Source: DATLNF01 sp963765815 (lineage in GTDB: Bacteria; Actinomycetota; Actinomycetes; BP-191). From it: a stretch of 64,000 bases of DNA. A program made the translations under genes and the position numbers. The notes beneath the pieces are model-generated. The model searched no databases. It was not told the origin of the DNA and worked only from the letters and a program-made list of their open reading frames with translations. The DNA lies in NCBI GenBank assembly GCA_963765815.1, contig CAVXXT010000008.1:558001-622000 (forward strand). The letters run 5' to 3'. Of the stretch, positions 9,061 to 20,091 are shown piece after piece (within the stretch, counting starts at the first letter, position 1; the number at the start of each line of letters is the position of its first letter).

Positions 9061-10233
9061 ATGACCAACCCGATCGCCGTCGTGAAGGCACGCCTCGAGA
9101 CGGCGCGCGGCCACCAGCCCTGGCTCGACCACCTGGTCCGGGCCGGCAAGCGCTACAAGGGCGACGCCGGCGACCGGCTGGCGGCGAGCCTCACGTTCTA
9201 CGCCTTCCTCTCGCTCTTCCCGCTGGTGCTGCTCGGCGTCTCGGTGCTGGGCTTCGCCCTCAACGGCCGCGAGGAGCTGCAGGACCGGCTGTTCACCTCG
9301 CTGGTCAGCGCCGTGCCGGGGCTCGCGGACACCTTCGCCGAGAACCTCGACGCCATCCGCGAGAACGCCGGCAAGACCGGCGTCGTCGCGCTGGTCGGCG
9401 TGCTCCTCGCCGGCTTGGGAGGGATCACCGCGCTGCGCGACTCACTGCGCCTGATGTGGCACCAGAACCCGTCGCAGGGCAACTTCGTCACCGGCAAGCT
9501 GCACTCCGTCGTCACCCTGCTCGGCCTCGGGGCGACCCTGCTCGGGTCCATCGCCGTGACGACCGTCGCGGCGACCCTCCTCGGGACATTGCTCGGGTCG
9601 ATCGGGATCGGCTCGAGCCTGCCGGCGAAGCTGGTCGCGGGGGCGTTCACGCTGGCGCTCGCGCTCGGCGCCGACCTGCTGATGTTCCTGTACATGTTCC
9701 GCCGGCTGCCGAAGGTCGACTGGCCGTTCCGCCGGGTCGCCCGCGGTGCGCTGTTCGCGGCGGTCGGCTTCGGCGTGCTGAAGTTCGTCGCGACCTTCTA
9801 CGTCGGCCGTGCGGTGTCGAGCAACTCCGAGCTCTACGGCCCGGTCGGCGCCGTGATCGGGATCCTCGTCGGACTCAACCTGATCTGCCGGTTCATCCTG
9901 TTCTCGGCGGCATGGACGGTGACCGCCCCGGGCAGCGACGACGTCCTGCCCTCGGCGACGGCGTCCCCGGCGGCCGCCGCGGCGTCGGGCGGCACCGCGT
10001 CCCCCGACGGCCCGGCGACCGCCGACCCTCGGGACTCCCCGGCGACGACCGCGCCCGAGCCGCGGCGCACCGCCGCCGGCGTCGCCGCGGCAGCCGAGTC
10101 GCGCCTCTCGCCGTCGGCGGCCGGGCGGGCGCAGGTCGCTGCGGGGGCGACCATCGGAGCGCTGGCCACCACGACCGCGTTCGTCGTGATGAAGGGGCTG
10201 CGGTCCGCGTGGGGCGCGGTCCGCTCGTCCTGA
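9061..10233 (+). CDS. YihY/BrkB family inner-membrane protein
   Basis: A 390-residue integral membrane protein, with AGGGAG before the ATG. The N-terminal 295 residues match the YihY/virulence-factor BrkB fold: ALTFYAFLSLFPLVLLGVSV, a large loop, GGITALRDSLRLMWHQNP, and about six membrane spans in all. The C-terminal about 90 residues are a low-complexity Ala/Pro/Ser/Thr tail, then a short hydrophobic segment near residue 365. BrkB proteins are often misnamed ribonuclease BN; transport or envelope roles are suggested but unproven. Confidence 0.85.
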   Translation: MTNPIAVVKARLETARGHQPWLDHLVRAGKRYKGDAGDRLAASLTFYAFLSLFPLVLLGVSVLGFALNGREELQDRLFTSLVSAVPGLADTFAENLDAIRENAGKTGVVALVGVLLAGLGGITALRDSLRLMWHQNPSQGNFVTGKLHSVVTLLGLGATLLGSIAVTTVAATLLGTLLGSIGIGSSLPAKLVAGAFTLALALGADLLMFLYMFRRLPKVDWPFRRVARGALFAAVGFGVLKFVATFYVGRAVSSNSELYGPVGAVIGILVGLNLICRFILFSAAWTVTAPGSDDVLPSATASPAAAAASGGTASPDGPATADPRDSPATTAPEPRRTAAGVAAAAESRLSPSAAGRAQVAAGATIGALATTTAFVVMKGLRSAWGAVRSS

Positions 10234-10279
10234 CACAATCCGTGGCGACGCGGACGCGTCGCGGAGCTCAGGAGCAGTC

Positions 10280-11176
10280 ATGACGGTGCTCGTCGCAGGT
10301 GGCACGGGGTTCATCGGCCGGGCGATCGTGTCTGCGCTCCGGCACGAAGGACACCAGGTCCGCGTCCTGAGCCGGGGATCCGGCAACCCGTTCCCGCACG
10401 ACCGGGGTGTGACGCTCGTCAAGGGCGACGTCCGCGAGCCGGACAGCCTCGCCGACGCGATGGCCGGGGTCGACACGGTTGTCTGCGCCGTGCAGTTCCC
10501 CGGTCACCCGGTCGAGGTCAAGCGCAAGGGCCTGACGTACGACGCGTTCGACCGCGTCGGCACCGAGAACCTCGTCACCGCCGCGAAGAAGGCCGGCGTC
10601 TCCCGGCTCGTCTACCTCTCCGGCGCAGGGGTGGGTCAAGGCCGGGCCGAGGAGTGGTTCGTCGCGAAGGACCGGGCCGAGGCCGCCGTACGCGACAGCG
10701 GTCTGACCTGGACCGTCGTGCGGCCGTCGTGGGTCTACGGACCGCGCGACCGCAGCCTCAACAAGTTCGCGCTGTTCGCCCGCACCCTGCCGTTCGTCCC
10801 GATCCCCGGGCCGGGCACGAACCGCGTGCGCCCGGTGCACGTCGACGACGTCGCGCTGGTCGTCGCCCGGTCGCTGTCGTCTCCCGCCGCGGACAACCAG
10901 GTCTTCGAGGTCGGCGGGCCGCAGCTGCTCTCGATGCGCCAGATCGTGCACACCCTGCTGACGGTCATGGGCAAGCGCCGGCTCGTCCTCCCCACGCCGA
11001 CGCCGCTGGTGAAGCTCGGCGCGCTCGCGCTCTACCGGATGCCGGGCCGCCTGCTGTCGCCGCGGGCGGTCGACTTCGTCAACGCCGACGGCGACGTCGA
11101 CACCCGGGCCGTCACCGAGCGGCTCGGATTCACCCCACGGGGGCTCGCCGACGGCATCGGCTACCTCGCTCCCTAG
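10280..11176 (+). CDS. NAD(P)-binding SDR-family protein (atypical, complex I NDUFA9-like)
   Basis: A 298-residue extended/atypical short-chain dehydrogenase. It opens with the nucleotide-binding MTVLVAGGTGFIGRAIVSAL, then residues giving VVCAVQFPG and a Ser followed by a downstream Lys-poor region; the canonical YxxxK catalytic pair is not obvious, as in atypical SDRs. VRPSWVYGPRD and RPVHVDDVALVVAR are typical of the family. CAGGAG precedes the ATG. Roles in the family range from quinone/ubiquinone-related oxidoreductase to structural NAD binder; none can be chosen here. Confidence 0.8.
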   Translation: MTVLVAGGTGFIGRAIVSALRHEGHQVRVLSRGSGNPFPHDRGVTLVKGDVREPDSLADAMAGVDTVVCAVQFPGHPVEVKRKGLTYDAFDRVGTENLVTAAKKAGVSRLVYLSGAGVGQGRAEEWFVAKDRAEAAVRDSGLTWTVVRPSWVYGPRDRSLNKFALFARTLPFVPIPGPGTNRVRPVHVDDVALVVARSLSSPAADNQVFEVGGPQLLSMRQIVHTLLTVMGKRRLVLPTPTPLVKLGALALYRMPGRLLSPRAVDFVNADGDVDTRAVTERLGFTPRGLADGIGYLAP

Positions 11177-11224
11177 CCACCTGCTGGGACGGATCGACCC
11201 GTCACGTCGAGAAGGAGTGCGCGC

Positions 11225-12508
11225 GTGCAGGAAGCGGACACGGCCACAGCGGAGTCAGTGGCGGACCTGGCCAGCGCGGCAGCGGCGCAGACCGCTCCCG
11301 GCTTCACGCTGGCGCTCAACGAGGACCAGCTGCAGATCCAGAAGTGGGTGCACGACTTCGCGGCCGACGTCGTCCGGCCGGCCGCCGAGGAGTGGGACGA
11401 GCGCGAGGAGACGCCCTGGCCGATCATCGCCGAGGCCGCGAAGATCGGGCTCTACTCGCTCGAGTTCTTCGGCCAGGCGTGGTTCGACCCCACCGGCCTG
11501 CAGGTCCCGGTGCTCATGGAGGAGCTGTTCTGGGGTGACGCCGGCATCGGCCTCTCGATCGTCGGCACCACCCTCGCCGCGGTGTCCCTGCTCGCCAACG
11601 GCACTCCCGAGCAGCTCGGGGAGTGGGCGCCGCAGATGTTCGGCACACCTGACGACGTCAAGGTCGCCGCGTTGTGCGTGTCCGAGCCCGACGCCGGATC
11701 CGACGTCAGCTCGCTGCGCACCCGCGCCGTCTACGACGAGAAGACCGACGAGTGGGTCCTCGACGGCACCAAGACCTGGGCCACCAACGGCGGCATCGCC
11801 GACGTGCACGTCGTCGTCGCCTCGGTCGACCCCGAGCTGAAGTCGCGGGGGCAGGCGAGCTTCGTCGTACCGCCGGGCACCAAGGGCCTGTCGCAGGGGC
11901 AGAAGTTCAAGAAGCACGGCATCCGGGCCAGCCACACCGCGGAGGTCGTGCTCGACGGCGTGCGCGTGCCAGGTCGCTGTCTGCTCGGCGGCAAGGACAA
12001 GCTCGACGCGCGGCTGGCGAGGGCGCGCGAGGGCAAGTCGTCGCGCGGCCAGGCGGCGATGCTCACCTTCGAGACCTCGCGCCCGTCGGTCGGCGCCCAG
12101 GCCGTCGGCGTGGCGCGGGCGGCGTACGAGTACTCCCTCGACTACGCCAAGACCCGCGAGCAGTTCGGCCGGCCGATCATCACCAACCAGTCGATCGCGT
12201 TCACCATCGCCGACATGCGGATGCGCATCGACGCCGCCCGGCTGCTGGTCTGGCGCGCGGCGTGGATGGGGCGCAACGGCATCCCCTTCACCGCCGGCGA
12301 GGGCTCGATGTCGAAGCTGTTCGCCGGCGAGACGGCGGTCTGGGTCACCCAGCAGGCGATCCAGATCCTCGGCGGCAACGGCTACACCCGGGACTTCCCG
12401 GTCTCGCGCTGGCACCGCGACGCCGCGATCTACACGATCTTCGAGGGCACCTCGGAGATCCAGCGCCTGGTCATCAGCCGCGCGGTGTCAGGCATGTCGA
12501 TCCCTTAG
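11225..12508 (+). CDS. Acyl-CoA dehydrogenase family protein
   Basis: FAD-dependent alpha,beta-dehydrogenation of an acyl-CoA thioester in the cytosol. 427 residues with a GTG start behind AAGGAG. The all-helical N-terminal domain is extended by about 30 residues relative to short-chain enzymes. The middle beta domain shows VSEPDAGSDVSSL and TKTWATNGG (FAD contacts). The C-terminal helices carry REQFGRPI, ILGGNGYTRDFP and the catalytic-Glu segment IFEGTSEIQRL. The acyl chain specificity is unknown and no partner enzyme is adjacent. A strong bidirectional terminator follows. Confidence 0.9.
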   Translation: MQEADTATAESVADLASAAAAQTAPGFTLALNEDQLQIQKWVHDFAADVVRPAAEEWDEREETPWPIIAEAAKIGLYSLEFFGQAWFDPTGLQVPVLMEELFWGDAGIGLSIVGTTLAAVSLLANGTPEQLGEWAPQMFGTPDDVKVAALCVSEPDAGSDVSSLRTRAVYDEKTDEWVLDGTKTWATNGGIADVHVVVASVDPELKSRGQASFVVPPGTKGLSQGQKFKKHGIRASHTAEVVLDGVRVPGRCLLGGKDKLDARLARAREGKSSRGQAAMLTFETSRPSVGAQAVGVARAAYEYSLDYAKTREQFGRPIITNQSIAFTIADMRMRIDAARLLVWRAAWMGRNGIPFTAGEGSMSKLFAGETAVWVTQQAIQILGGNGYTRDFPVSRWHRDAAIYTIFEGTSEIQRLVISRAVSGMSIP

Positions 12509-12521
12509 CCACAGAGATGCG

Positions 12522-12556
12522 GAGAGGCCCGGTCGGGTGTCCCGACCGGGCCTCTC
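12522..12556. terminator. Bidirectional hairpin terminator between acyl-CoA dehydrogenase and cold-shock genes
   Basis: A perfect 16-bp stem (12522-12537 with 12541-12556, GAGAGGCCCGGTCGGG) closes on a 3-nt loop TGT. It lies between two convergent genes. Only a weak T-rich tail is present on the plus side (CGCGTGTTCG), as is usual in GC-rich genomes. Confidence 0.85.
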
Positions 12557-12575
12557 GCGTGTTCGTGGGGGTGCG

Positions 12576-12776
12576 TTAGACCGGGCGCACCTGGTCCGCC
12601 TGCGGGCCCTTCTGACCCTGCGTCACCTCGAACTCGACCCGCTGACCCTCGTCGAGGCTGCGGTAGCCGTCCGCGACGATCGCCGAGTAGTGGACGAAGA
12701 CGTCCTGGCCGCCGTCCACGGCGATGAAGCCGAAGCCCTTCTCGGCGTTGAACCACTTCACGGTGCCCTGTGTCAC
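12576..12776 (-). CDS. CspA-family cold-shock protein
   Basis: A 66-residue single-stranded nucleic-acid-binding OB-fold protein with a GTG start. Visible: GTVKWFNAEKGFGFI (containing RNP1, KGFGFI), VFVHYSAI (RNP2) and the closing strand VEFEVTQGQKGPQADQVRP. Members act as RNA chaperones. The length is exactly typical. The long gap to the neighbouring carboxypeptidase suggests its own promoter, and a 5' leader may carry regulation, but no definite element was found. Confidence 0.95.
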   Translation of the reverse strand: MTQGTVKWFNAEKGFGFIAVDGGQDVFVHYSAIVADGYRSLDEGQRVEFEVTQGQKGPQADQVRPV

Positions 12777-12930
12777 TGCGTACCCCTAGTGCGTGTGCGA
12801 CAGGCCCGAGGGACGGGCCCAGGCCACCGCACGGACGCGGGCGGCCGGGGAAAACGCTACACCGGTGAATGGGGCGCGCGGAAGGTCGGATCCCGGCCTG
12901 GGGAGGCCGTCGATGACGGTCGTCCGGGGC

Positions 12931-14133
12931 CTAGCGAACCGGCAGCTTCAGCGAGAGCCCGGAGGTGCCGCCGTAGCGGCGGCGGCGGATCTGCCGGCGG
13001 CGCAGGGTGACGGCCGTGCCGAGCAGGACCACCGCGCCGACCGGCAGCGCGACCTTGACCGGCACGGCGAAGCCGGCGGTGGAGACCGGCGTGCGCGGCT
13101 CGACCACGCCCGACCGTCGCGTCGCCCCGCGCGAGGAGCGGTCGGCCCGGGCCGGCCCGACGACGCGCACAGCGCCCGTCACGTCGGCGATCGGCTCGAC
13201 CAGGTGACCGACCGGCTGCACCCGGCCGGTGGCCGCGAAGCCCCAGTCGAGCAGCTTCGTCGCGTCGGGCAGCATCGTCTCGGAGCGCAGCATCGACACG
13301 AGGATCTCGTGGCCCGCGCGCTTCGCCGTGACGACGAAGGTGCGTCGGGCACCGACGGTGTAGCCGGTCTTGCCGCCGGTCGTGCCGGCGTACCGGGTCA
13401 GCAGCTTGTTGTGGTTGTAGATCTCGAAGCTCTTGCCGCCGGGGGCGGTCATGCGCGAGCGCAGGGTGCCGACGTAGGTCCGGTAGCTCGGCATCCGCAT
13501 GCCCTCGCGGGTGATGAGCGCGAGGTCGTACGCCGACGTCAGCTGGGCCGGGTCGTCCAGGCCGTTGGCGTTCACCGCGACGGTGTCGAGCGCCTGCAGC
13601 CGGCGAGCGGTCGCGTTCATCAGCGCGAGCGTCCGCGCGTGCCCGCCCGCAGCGGTCGCGAGGCTGTTCGCGGCGTCGTTGCCGGAGACGACCAGCATCG
13701 CCGTGAAGAGCGTGTCGACGCGGTAGGACTCCTTCGGCACCAGGCCGACCTTGCTGCCCTCGACGTTGACGTCGTCGAACCGGGCGACGTGCATCGCGCC
13801 GCGCTCGAGCTCGGGGATCAGCGCGACTGCGGTGAGCGTCTTGAGCGTGCTGGCCGGGAGGAACCGGCCGTGCGCGTTGCGCGCGGCGAGGACGTCTCCG
13901 GTGCCGAGGTCCGCGACGACCCATGAGGCGGCGGAGATGCCTGACGGGAGAGCCGGTACGCCGGCCGCGGGGAGCACGACGCTGCCGCGGCGCGCGAGCA
14001 GCGGACCGCCGACGACGCTCGGGGTGTCGACGCGGGGGGCCGCGGGCGACGCCAGGGCCGTCATACCGGGCAGCAGCGCGCAGGCCAGCACGAGCGCAGC
14101 GCAGACGCGCCGGGCCGCGCGGGTTTCGGTCAC
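12931..14133 (-). CDS. D-alanyl-D-alanine carboxypeptidase (serine-type, membrane-anchored)
   Basis: Trims the terminal D-Ala of peptidoglycan pentapeptides outside the membrane. 400 residues, GTG start. An N-terminal signal peptide (about residues 8-30) is followed by the peptidase S11 domain with all three active-site motifs: SxxK as PASTLKTLTA, SxN as VVSGNDAAN and KTG as TGGKTGYTV. A C-terminal hydrophobic helix (ALPVGAVVLLGTAVTL) followed by an Arg-rich tail anchors it. It is the low-molecular-mass PBP type; carboxypeptidase is more likely than transpeptidase activity. Confidence 0.92.
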   Translation of the reverse strand: MTETRAARRVCAALVLACALLPGMTALASPAAPRVDTPSVVGGPLLARRGSVVLPAAGVPALPSGISAASWVVADLGTGDVLAARNAHGRFLPASTLKTLTAVALIPELERGAMHVARFDDVNVEGSKVGLVPKESYRVDTLFTAMLVVSGNDAANSLATAAGGHARTLALMNATARRLQALDTVAVNANGLDDPAQLTSAYDLALITREGMRMPSYRTYVGTLRSRMTAPGGKSFEIYNHNKLLTRYAGTTGGKTGYTVGARRTFVVTAKRAGHEILVSMLRSETMLPDATKLLDWGFAATGRVQPVGHLVEPIADVTGAVRVVGPARADRSSRGATRRSGVVEPRTPVSTAGFAVPVKVALPVGAVVLLGTAVTLRRRQIRRRRYGGTSGLSLKLPVR

Positions 14134-14160
14134 GGGAAGAAAGGGTACAGGGCGCCCTCC

Positions 14161-17046
14161 TCAGCCGGCGTGAGCGGCCGGCTCCCCGTGGGAGGTGAAG
14201 TGCAGGGCGTTGTCGACCGCCGCGGCGACGATCGGCGCGAAGGCGAGGACCAGCAGGCGGTCCTCCTCCTCCCACGCGTCCGGATCCACCGAGTCGATCT
14301 GCAGCACCCCGATCACGCGCCCGTCGCTGATCAACGGCACGCCGAAGTAGCTCCGCACACCCGCTGACGAGCTCTTCGTGCGCCGCGCGGTGGTGACCTT
14401 CGGGTCAGCAGTGATGTCGGCGATGTAGCGGGGCTCGCCGGTCAGCGCGATCGTGCCGGACACGCCCTGGCCGACGGGGATCCGGGCCGCCATCGCCTCG
14501 GCGGTCGCCGGCGGGTCTGCTGCGGCGATGCCGATCTCGCTGTTGGCGTCGATCAGCTGGATCGAGCCGCCGGTGAAGTGGGTGATCTGCCGCAGGGACG
14601 TGAAGGTGCGCCCCATCACCGTCGGCAGGTCGCGGCAGCCGGTGACGTCCCGCGCGAGGTCGAGGAGCAGGCGGTAGCGCATCGCCGGGTCGGCCGGGAC
14701 CCGGCGGGCCGGCCGAGCGAGCGCGTTCGGCGCGGCCGCGCCGACCTGGCCGGACGTGCGCTGCGCCGGCACCTCCGGCCACACGAGGTCGAGCAGCCCG
14801 AAGGCCGTCGCCTGGGTCCGCGCCAGCGCGCGGGAGAAGAGGTAGCCCTGGCCGACGTCGCAGCCGAGGTCGAGCAGGCAGCGCAGCTGGAGCTCGTTCT
14901 CCACGCCTTCCGCCACGACGTTCAGCCCGAACGCGTGACCCATCGCGGTGACGCTGCCGACGATCGCGGCGCTCCCCGCGTCGATGCCGAGTCCGGTCAC
15001 GAAAGACCGGTCGATCTTCAGCACGTCGACGGGGAACCGGGACAGGTAGGTCAGCGACGCGTGTCCGGTGCCGAAGTCGTCGATCGCCAGCCGCACGCCG
15101 AGGCGCCGCAGCGAGTCCAGTGCGTCGACGATCGGGTCGACCTCACCGCTGAGCGCGGTCTCGGTGACCTCGAGGCAGATCGCGTCAGCGGCAGCGCCGG
15201 TCTCTGCCAGCAGGTCGCCGACCAGCCGGGTGAACCCGACCTGGGCGAGCTGGCGTCGGGAGACGTTCACGCACATCGTGGGCACCCGTCCCGGCGGGTA
15301 GACGTCAGCCCACTCGACGGCCGTGCGCATCGCTTCGCGAAGCACCCAGGTGCCGAGGTCGATGATGAGGTCGGTCTCCTCGGCGACCGGGATGAACTCG
15401 CTCGGCGAGATGTCGCCGCGGAGCGGGTGGTGCCACCGCAGCAGCGCCTCCATCGAGCAGACCTCGCGCGTGCGCAGGTCGACCGTCGGCTGGTAGTGCA
15501 GCTCGAGCTCGCCCAGCTCGAGCGCGGCACGCAGTGCTGCCTCGAGATCGTGTCGGCGCAGGGCTGCGGCGCGCATCGACGGCACGAAGACCTGGTGCCG
15601 CCCGCCGCCTGCGTCCTTGGCCAGGTACATCGCGGTGTCGGCGTCGCGCAGCAGCGTCTCCGGCGTGTCGCCGACTGCGGGGAGCGCGATCCCGATGCTC
15701 GCGCCGACGTAGAAGATCTCGCCGTCGACGATGAAGGGCACGCTGAGCGCCGTGAGCACCCGCTCCGCGATCGGGTTGATCTCGCCCAGCCCCGCGACGT
15801 CGTGGCAGAGCACGACGAACTCGTCGCCGCCGAGGCGCGCGACGACGTCACCGGGCCGCACGACCTCGCCGAGCCGCTCGGCGACATCGACGAGCATCTG
15901 GTCGCCGGAGCTGTGACCGCACGTGTCGTTGACGTGCTTGAAGCGGTCCAGGTCGATGTACAGCACCGCGATGCGGGTCGGCGTCGACCCGAGCTCGTGA
16001 CCGATCCGCTCGACCAGCTGGGCGCGATTCGGCAGGCCCGTCAAGGAGTCGTGGCCGGCCTGGTGCGCCAGCCGCTCCTCGAAGCGGCGGCGGTCGGTGA
16101 CGTCCTCGACGTGGAGCACCAGCTGGTCCCCGACACCGGGCACCGTCGCCAGCTTGGAGAAGGTGAGCAGCCCCCAGCGCATCTCGCCGCTGCGGGCGAG
16201 CCGCGCGTGGATCCGCATCCCGTGCCCGGAGTGCGCCTCGCCGAGGGCCGCCAGCGTCTCCGTCCTGCTCTCGTGGTCGACCAGCGACTCGGCCGGCGCG
16301 TCGATCAGCTCCTCCTCGGGCCGGTCGAGCATCTCGGCGAGCGCGTGGTTGACCTGGACCAGGACGCCTTCGGCGTCGACGACGGCCATGCCGATCGACG
16401 CGTGCTGGAACGCCGCGGAGAACTGCTCCTGGGCGCGGCGCAGCGTCGCCGTCGTACGCCGGGCGAAGCGGGTCACGACGATCGCGCAGCCGCCGACGCC
16501 AGTGGCGAGTACGAGGACCGCGATCGGGCTCTGCCGGAACCCCGCGGAGTCGGCCTGCGGCCAGAGCATCGCGACCGCCGCCACGCCTGCGCAGCAGGCC
16601 AGAGCCGGCCGAACGCGGAGGCGGACCGGGCCCTCGATGATCGCGAGCAACCCGGCGAACGACCCGGCGCCGCGCACGTCGTGGAACATCGCCGAGTACG
16701 CCGCGAAGAAGAGCACGTCGAACGCGATGACGGCGACGCCGAGCCGGCGCAGCAGATCCGGACTGGTCGCCGCTCTCGCGTAGAGGGCGACGCCGAGGGC
16801 GACGAGTAGCGCGAGCAGGTTCATCGCGCTCGGAGCGGTGATGGAGACGCGCTCGCCCGCCGCGTCGACCGGCCGCTGGGTGGCCAGCCCCACCACGGCG
16901 ATCACGGCTCCGGCCGCGCGCAGGAGGGAGAAGAGGATCTCGAGCCGGGCGAGGCTGAACGCGTCACGGGCGGTGCCGGACTCCACGTCCGTCGCCGCGA
17001 CGGCGCGGGAGAACACCGTGGACCAGCGCACCGGTCGTGTGCTCAT
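14161..17046 (-). CDS. Membrane GGDEF-EAL protein with PAS and C-terminal GAF domains (c-di-GMP turnover)
   Basis: A 961-residue inner-membrane signalling protein. About six hydrophobic segments in residues 35-215 precede a PAS domain (about 225-345), then GGDEF (ARLGGDEFVVL near residue 403), then EAL (MEALLRWHHP near 530, VNVSRRQ, LEVTETAL, IDDFGTGHASL near 655), then a GAF domain (about 790-955). Both the cyclase GGDEF and the EAL metal and base residues are intact, so synthesis and hydrolysis of c-di-GMP are both possible. A C-terminal GAF after EAL is a less common order. The start ATG was chosen because upstream codons are non-homologous; a structured leader lies in front. Confidence 0.9.
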   Translation of the reverse strand: MSTRPVRWSTVFSRAVAATDVESGTARDAFSLARLEILFSLLRAAGAVIAVVGLATQRPVDAAGERVSITAPSAMNLLALLVALGVALYARAATSPDLLRRLGVAVIAFDVLFFAAYSAMFHDVRGAGSFAGLLAIIEGPVRLRVRPALACCAGVAAVAMLWPQADSAGFRQSPIAVLVLATGVGGCAIVVTRFARRTTATLRRAQEQFSAAFQHASIGMAVVDAEGVLVQVNHALAEMLDRPEEELIDAPAESLVDHESRTETLAALGEAHSGHGMRIHARLARSGEMRWGLLTFSKLATVPGVGDQLVLHVEDVTDRRRFEERLAHQAGHDSLTGLPNRAQLVERIGHELGSTPTRIAVLYIDLDRFKHVNDTCGHSSGDQMLVDVAERLGEVVRPGDVVARLGGDEFVVLCHDVAGLGEINPIAERVLTALSVPFIVDGEIFYVGASIGIALPAVGDTPETLLRDADTAMYLAKDAGGGRHQVFVPSMRAAALRRHDLEAALRAALELGELELHYQPTVDLRTREVCSMEALLRWHHPLRGDISPSEFIPVAEETDLIIDLGTWVLREAMRTAVEWADVYPPGRVPTMCVNVSRRQLAQVGFTRLVGDLLAETGAAADAICLEVTETALSGEVDPIVDALDSLRRLGVRLAIDDFGTGHASLTYLSRFPVDVLKIDRSFVTGLGIDAGSAAIVGSVTAMGHAFGLNVVAEGVENELQLRCLLDLGCDVGQGYLFSRALARTQATAFGLLDLVWPEVPAQRTSGQVGAAAPNALARPARRVPADPAMRYRLLLDLARDVTGCRDLPTVMGRTFTSLRQITHFTGGSIQLIDANSEIGIAAADPPATAEAMAARIPVGQGVSGTIALTGEPRYIADITADPKVTTARRTKSSSAGVRSYFGVPLISDGRVIGVLQIDSVDPDAWEEEDRLLVLAFAPIVAAAVDNALHFTSHGEPAAHAG

Positions 17047-17071
17047 CCGCGGGTCTCCCGAGGTCCAAGGG

Positions 17072-17182
17072 GGCACCACGGAGGGTGTGGTGCCGACCTG
17101 ACCGACGGTAGGTCGCGCCCCCACGGCCTGCCGATGGCTCATCGGGGTGGTTTCCACCCACCCGGGAGGGCTATTGCCCGGG
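17072..17182 (-). promoter_or_regulatory. Densely structured leader upstream of the GGDEF-EAL gene
   Basis: The 140-nt gap between sdhB and the GGDEF-EAL gene holds five consecutive inverted repeats: 17072-17094 (8-bp perfect stem GGCACCAC), 17095-17114 (GACCT/AGGTC), 17131-17145 (CCGATG/CATCGG), 17146-17158 (GGTGG/CCACC) and 17161-17182 (CCCGGG/CCCGGG). The last could end sdhB transcription. On the RNA sense strand the first stem presents CCUCC in its loop. It does not match the GEMM c-di-GMP riboswitch consensus that I know. Confidence 0.4.
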
Positions 17183-17186
17183 CATG

Positions 17187-17948
17187 TCAGGCCTTGGCGC
17201 GTTTGCCTGCCTTGACCCCGGCCGTCAGCAGGTCCCGGTTGAGCAGCGCGATGACGTCGAGCGAGATCTCCTTGGGGCACACCGACGTGCACTCGCCGAT
17301 GTTGGTGCAGCTGCCGAAGCCCTCGTCGTCCATCTGAGCGACCATGTTCAGCGCCCGGTCGTAACGCTCGGCCTGGCCCTGGGGGAGCAGCGCGAGGTGC
17401 GACACCTTCGCGCCGGTGAAGAGCATCGCCGACGCGTTCGGGCACGCGGCCACGCAGGCGCCGCAGCCGATGCAGGCGGCCGCGTCCATCGAGGAGTCGG
17501 CGTCGTCCTTGGGGACGGCGATCGAGTTCGCCTCCGGCGCGCTGCCCGAGGACACGGAGACGTAGCCACCGGCGGCCACGACGCGGTCGAACGCGCCGCG
17601 ATCCACGACGAGATCGCGTACGACGGGGAACGCCCGCGAGCGCCACGGCTCGAGGTAGAGCTCGTCGCCGTCGGTGAACTTGCGCATGTGCAGCTGGCAG
17701 ACGGTCGTGGCCCGCTCCGGGCCGTGCGCGACGCCGTTGATCATGAAGCCGCACATGCCGCAGATGCCCTCGCGGCAGTCGTGGTCGAACGCGATCGGGT
17801 CCTCGCCACGCAGCGACAGCTGCTCGTTCAGCACGTCGAGCATCTCGAGGAACGACATGTCCGGGCTCACGTCGGTCGCCTGGTAGGTCACCATCGCGCC
17901 CTTGGCGTCCGCCCGGGGCTGGCGCCACACGTGCAAGGTCAGGTTCAT
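17187..17948 (-). CDS. sdhB: Succinate dehydrogenase iron-sulfur subunit
   Basis: Carries electrons from the flavoprotein to the quinone in complex II at the cytoplasmic membrane. 253 residues. The [2Fe-2S] cysteines lie in DCREGICGMCGFM and the later TTVC; the [4Fe-4S] and [3Fe-4S] ligands lie in CIGCGACVAACPN and CTNIGECTSVCPKEI. It is the last gene of sdhC-sdhA-sdhB, 30 nt after sdhA, so transcription runs from sdhC. Confidence 0.96.
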   Translation of the reverse strand: MNLTLHVWRQPRADAKGAMVTYQATDVSPDMSFLEMLDVLNEQLSLRGEDPIAFDHDCREGICGMCGFMINGVAHGPERATTVCQLHMRKFTDGDELYLEPWRSRAFPVVRDLVVDRGAFDRVVAAGGYVSVSSGSAPEANSIAVPKDDADSSMDAAACIGCGACVAACPNASAMLFTGAKVSHLALLPQGQAERYDRALNMVAQMDDEGFGSCTNIGECTSVCPKEISLDVIALLNRDLLTAGVKAGKRAKA

Positions 17949-17978
17949 GAGCTCGTCTCTCGCGGTGTGGTCGGCCGG

Positions 17979-20060
<2,082 letters not shown>

Positions 20061-20091
20061 CGGCGTACGGCTCCTCAGTGTTCTTCGGTGG

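Noticed and set aside
12793..13926. Long plus-strand frames opposite the carboxypeptidase and similar long antisense frames over most genes (e.g. 17184-20147, 14578-16809).
   Set aside because: They mirror strong genes on the other strand, have Arg/Ala/Gly/Asp-rich shadow composition and no domain motifs.
17046..17186. A GEMM c-di-GMP riboswitch in the leader of the GGDEF-EAL gene.
   Set aside because: The conserved loops and spacing of the GEMM-I consensus are not present; I kept only the observation of dense hairpins.
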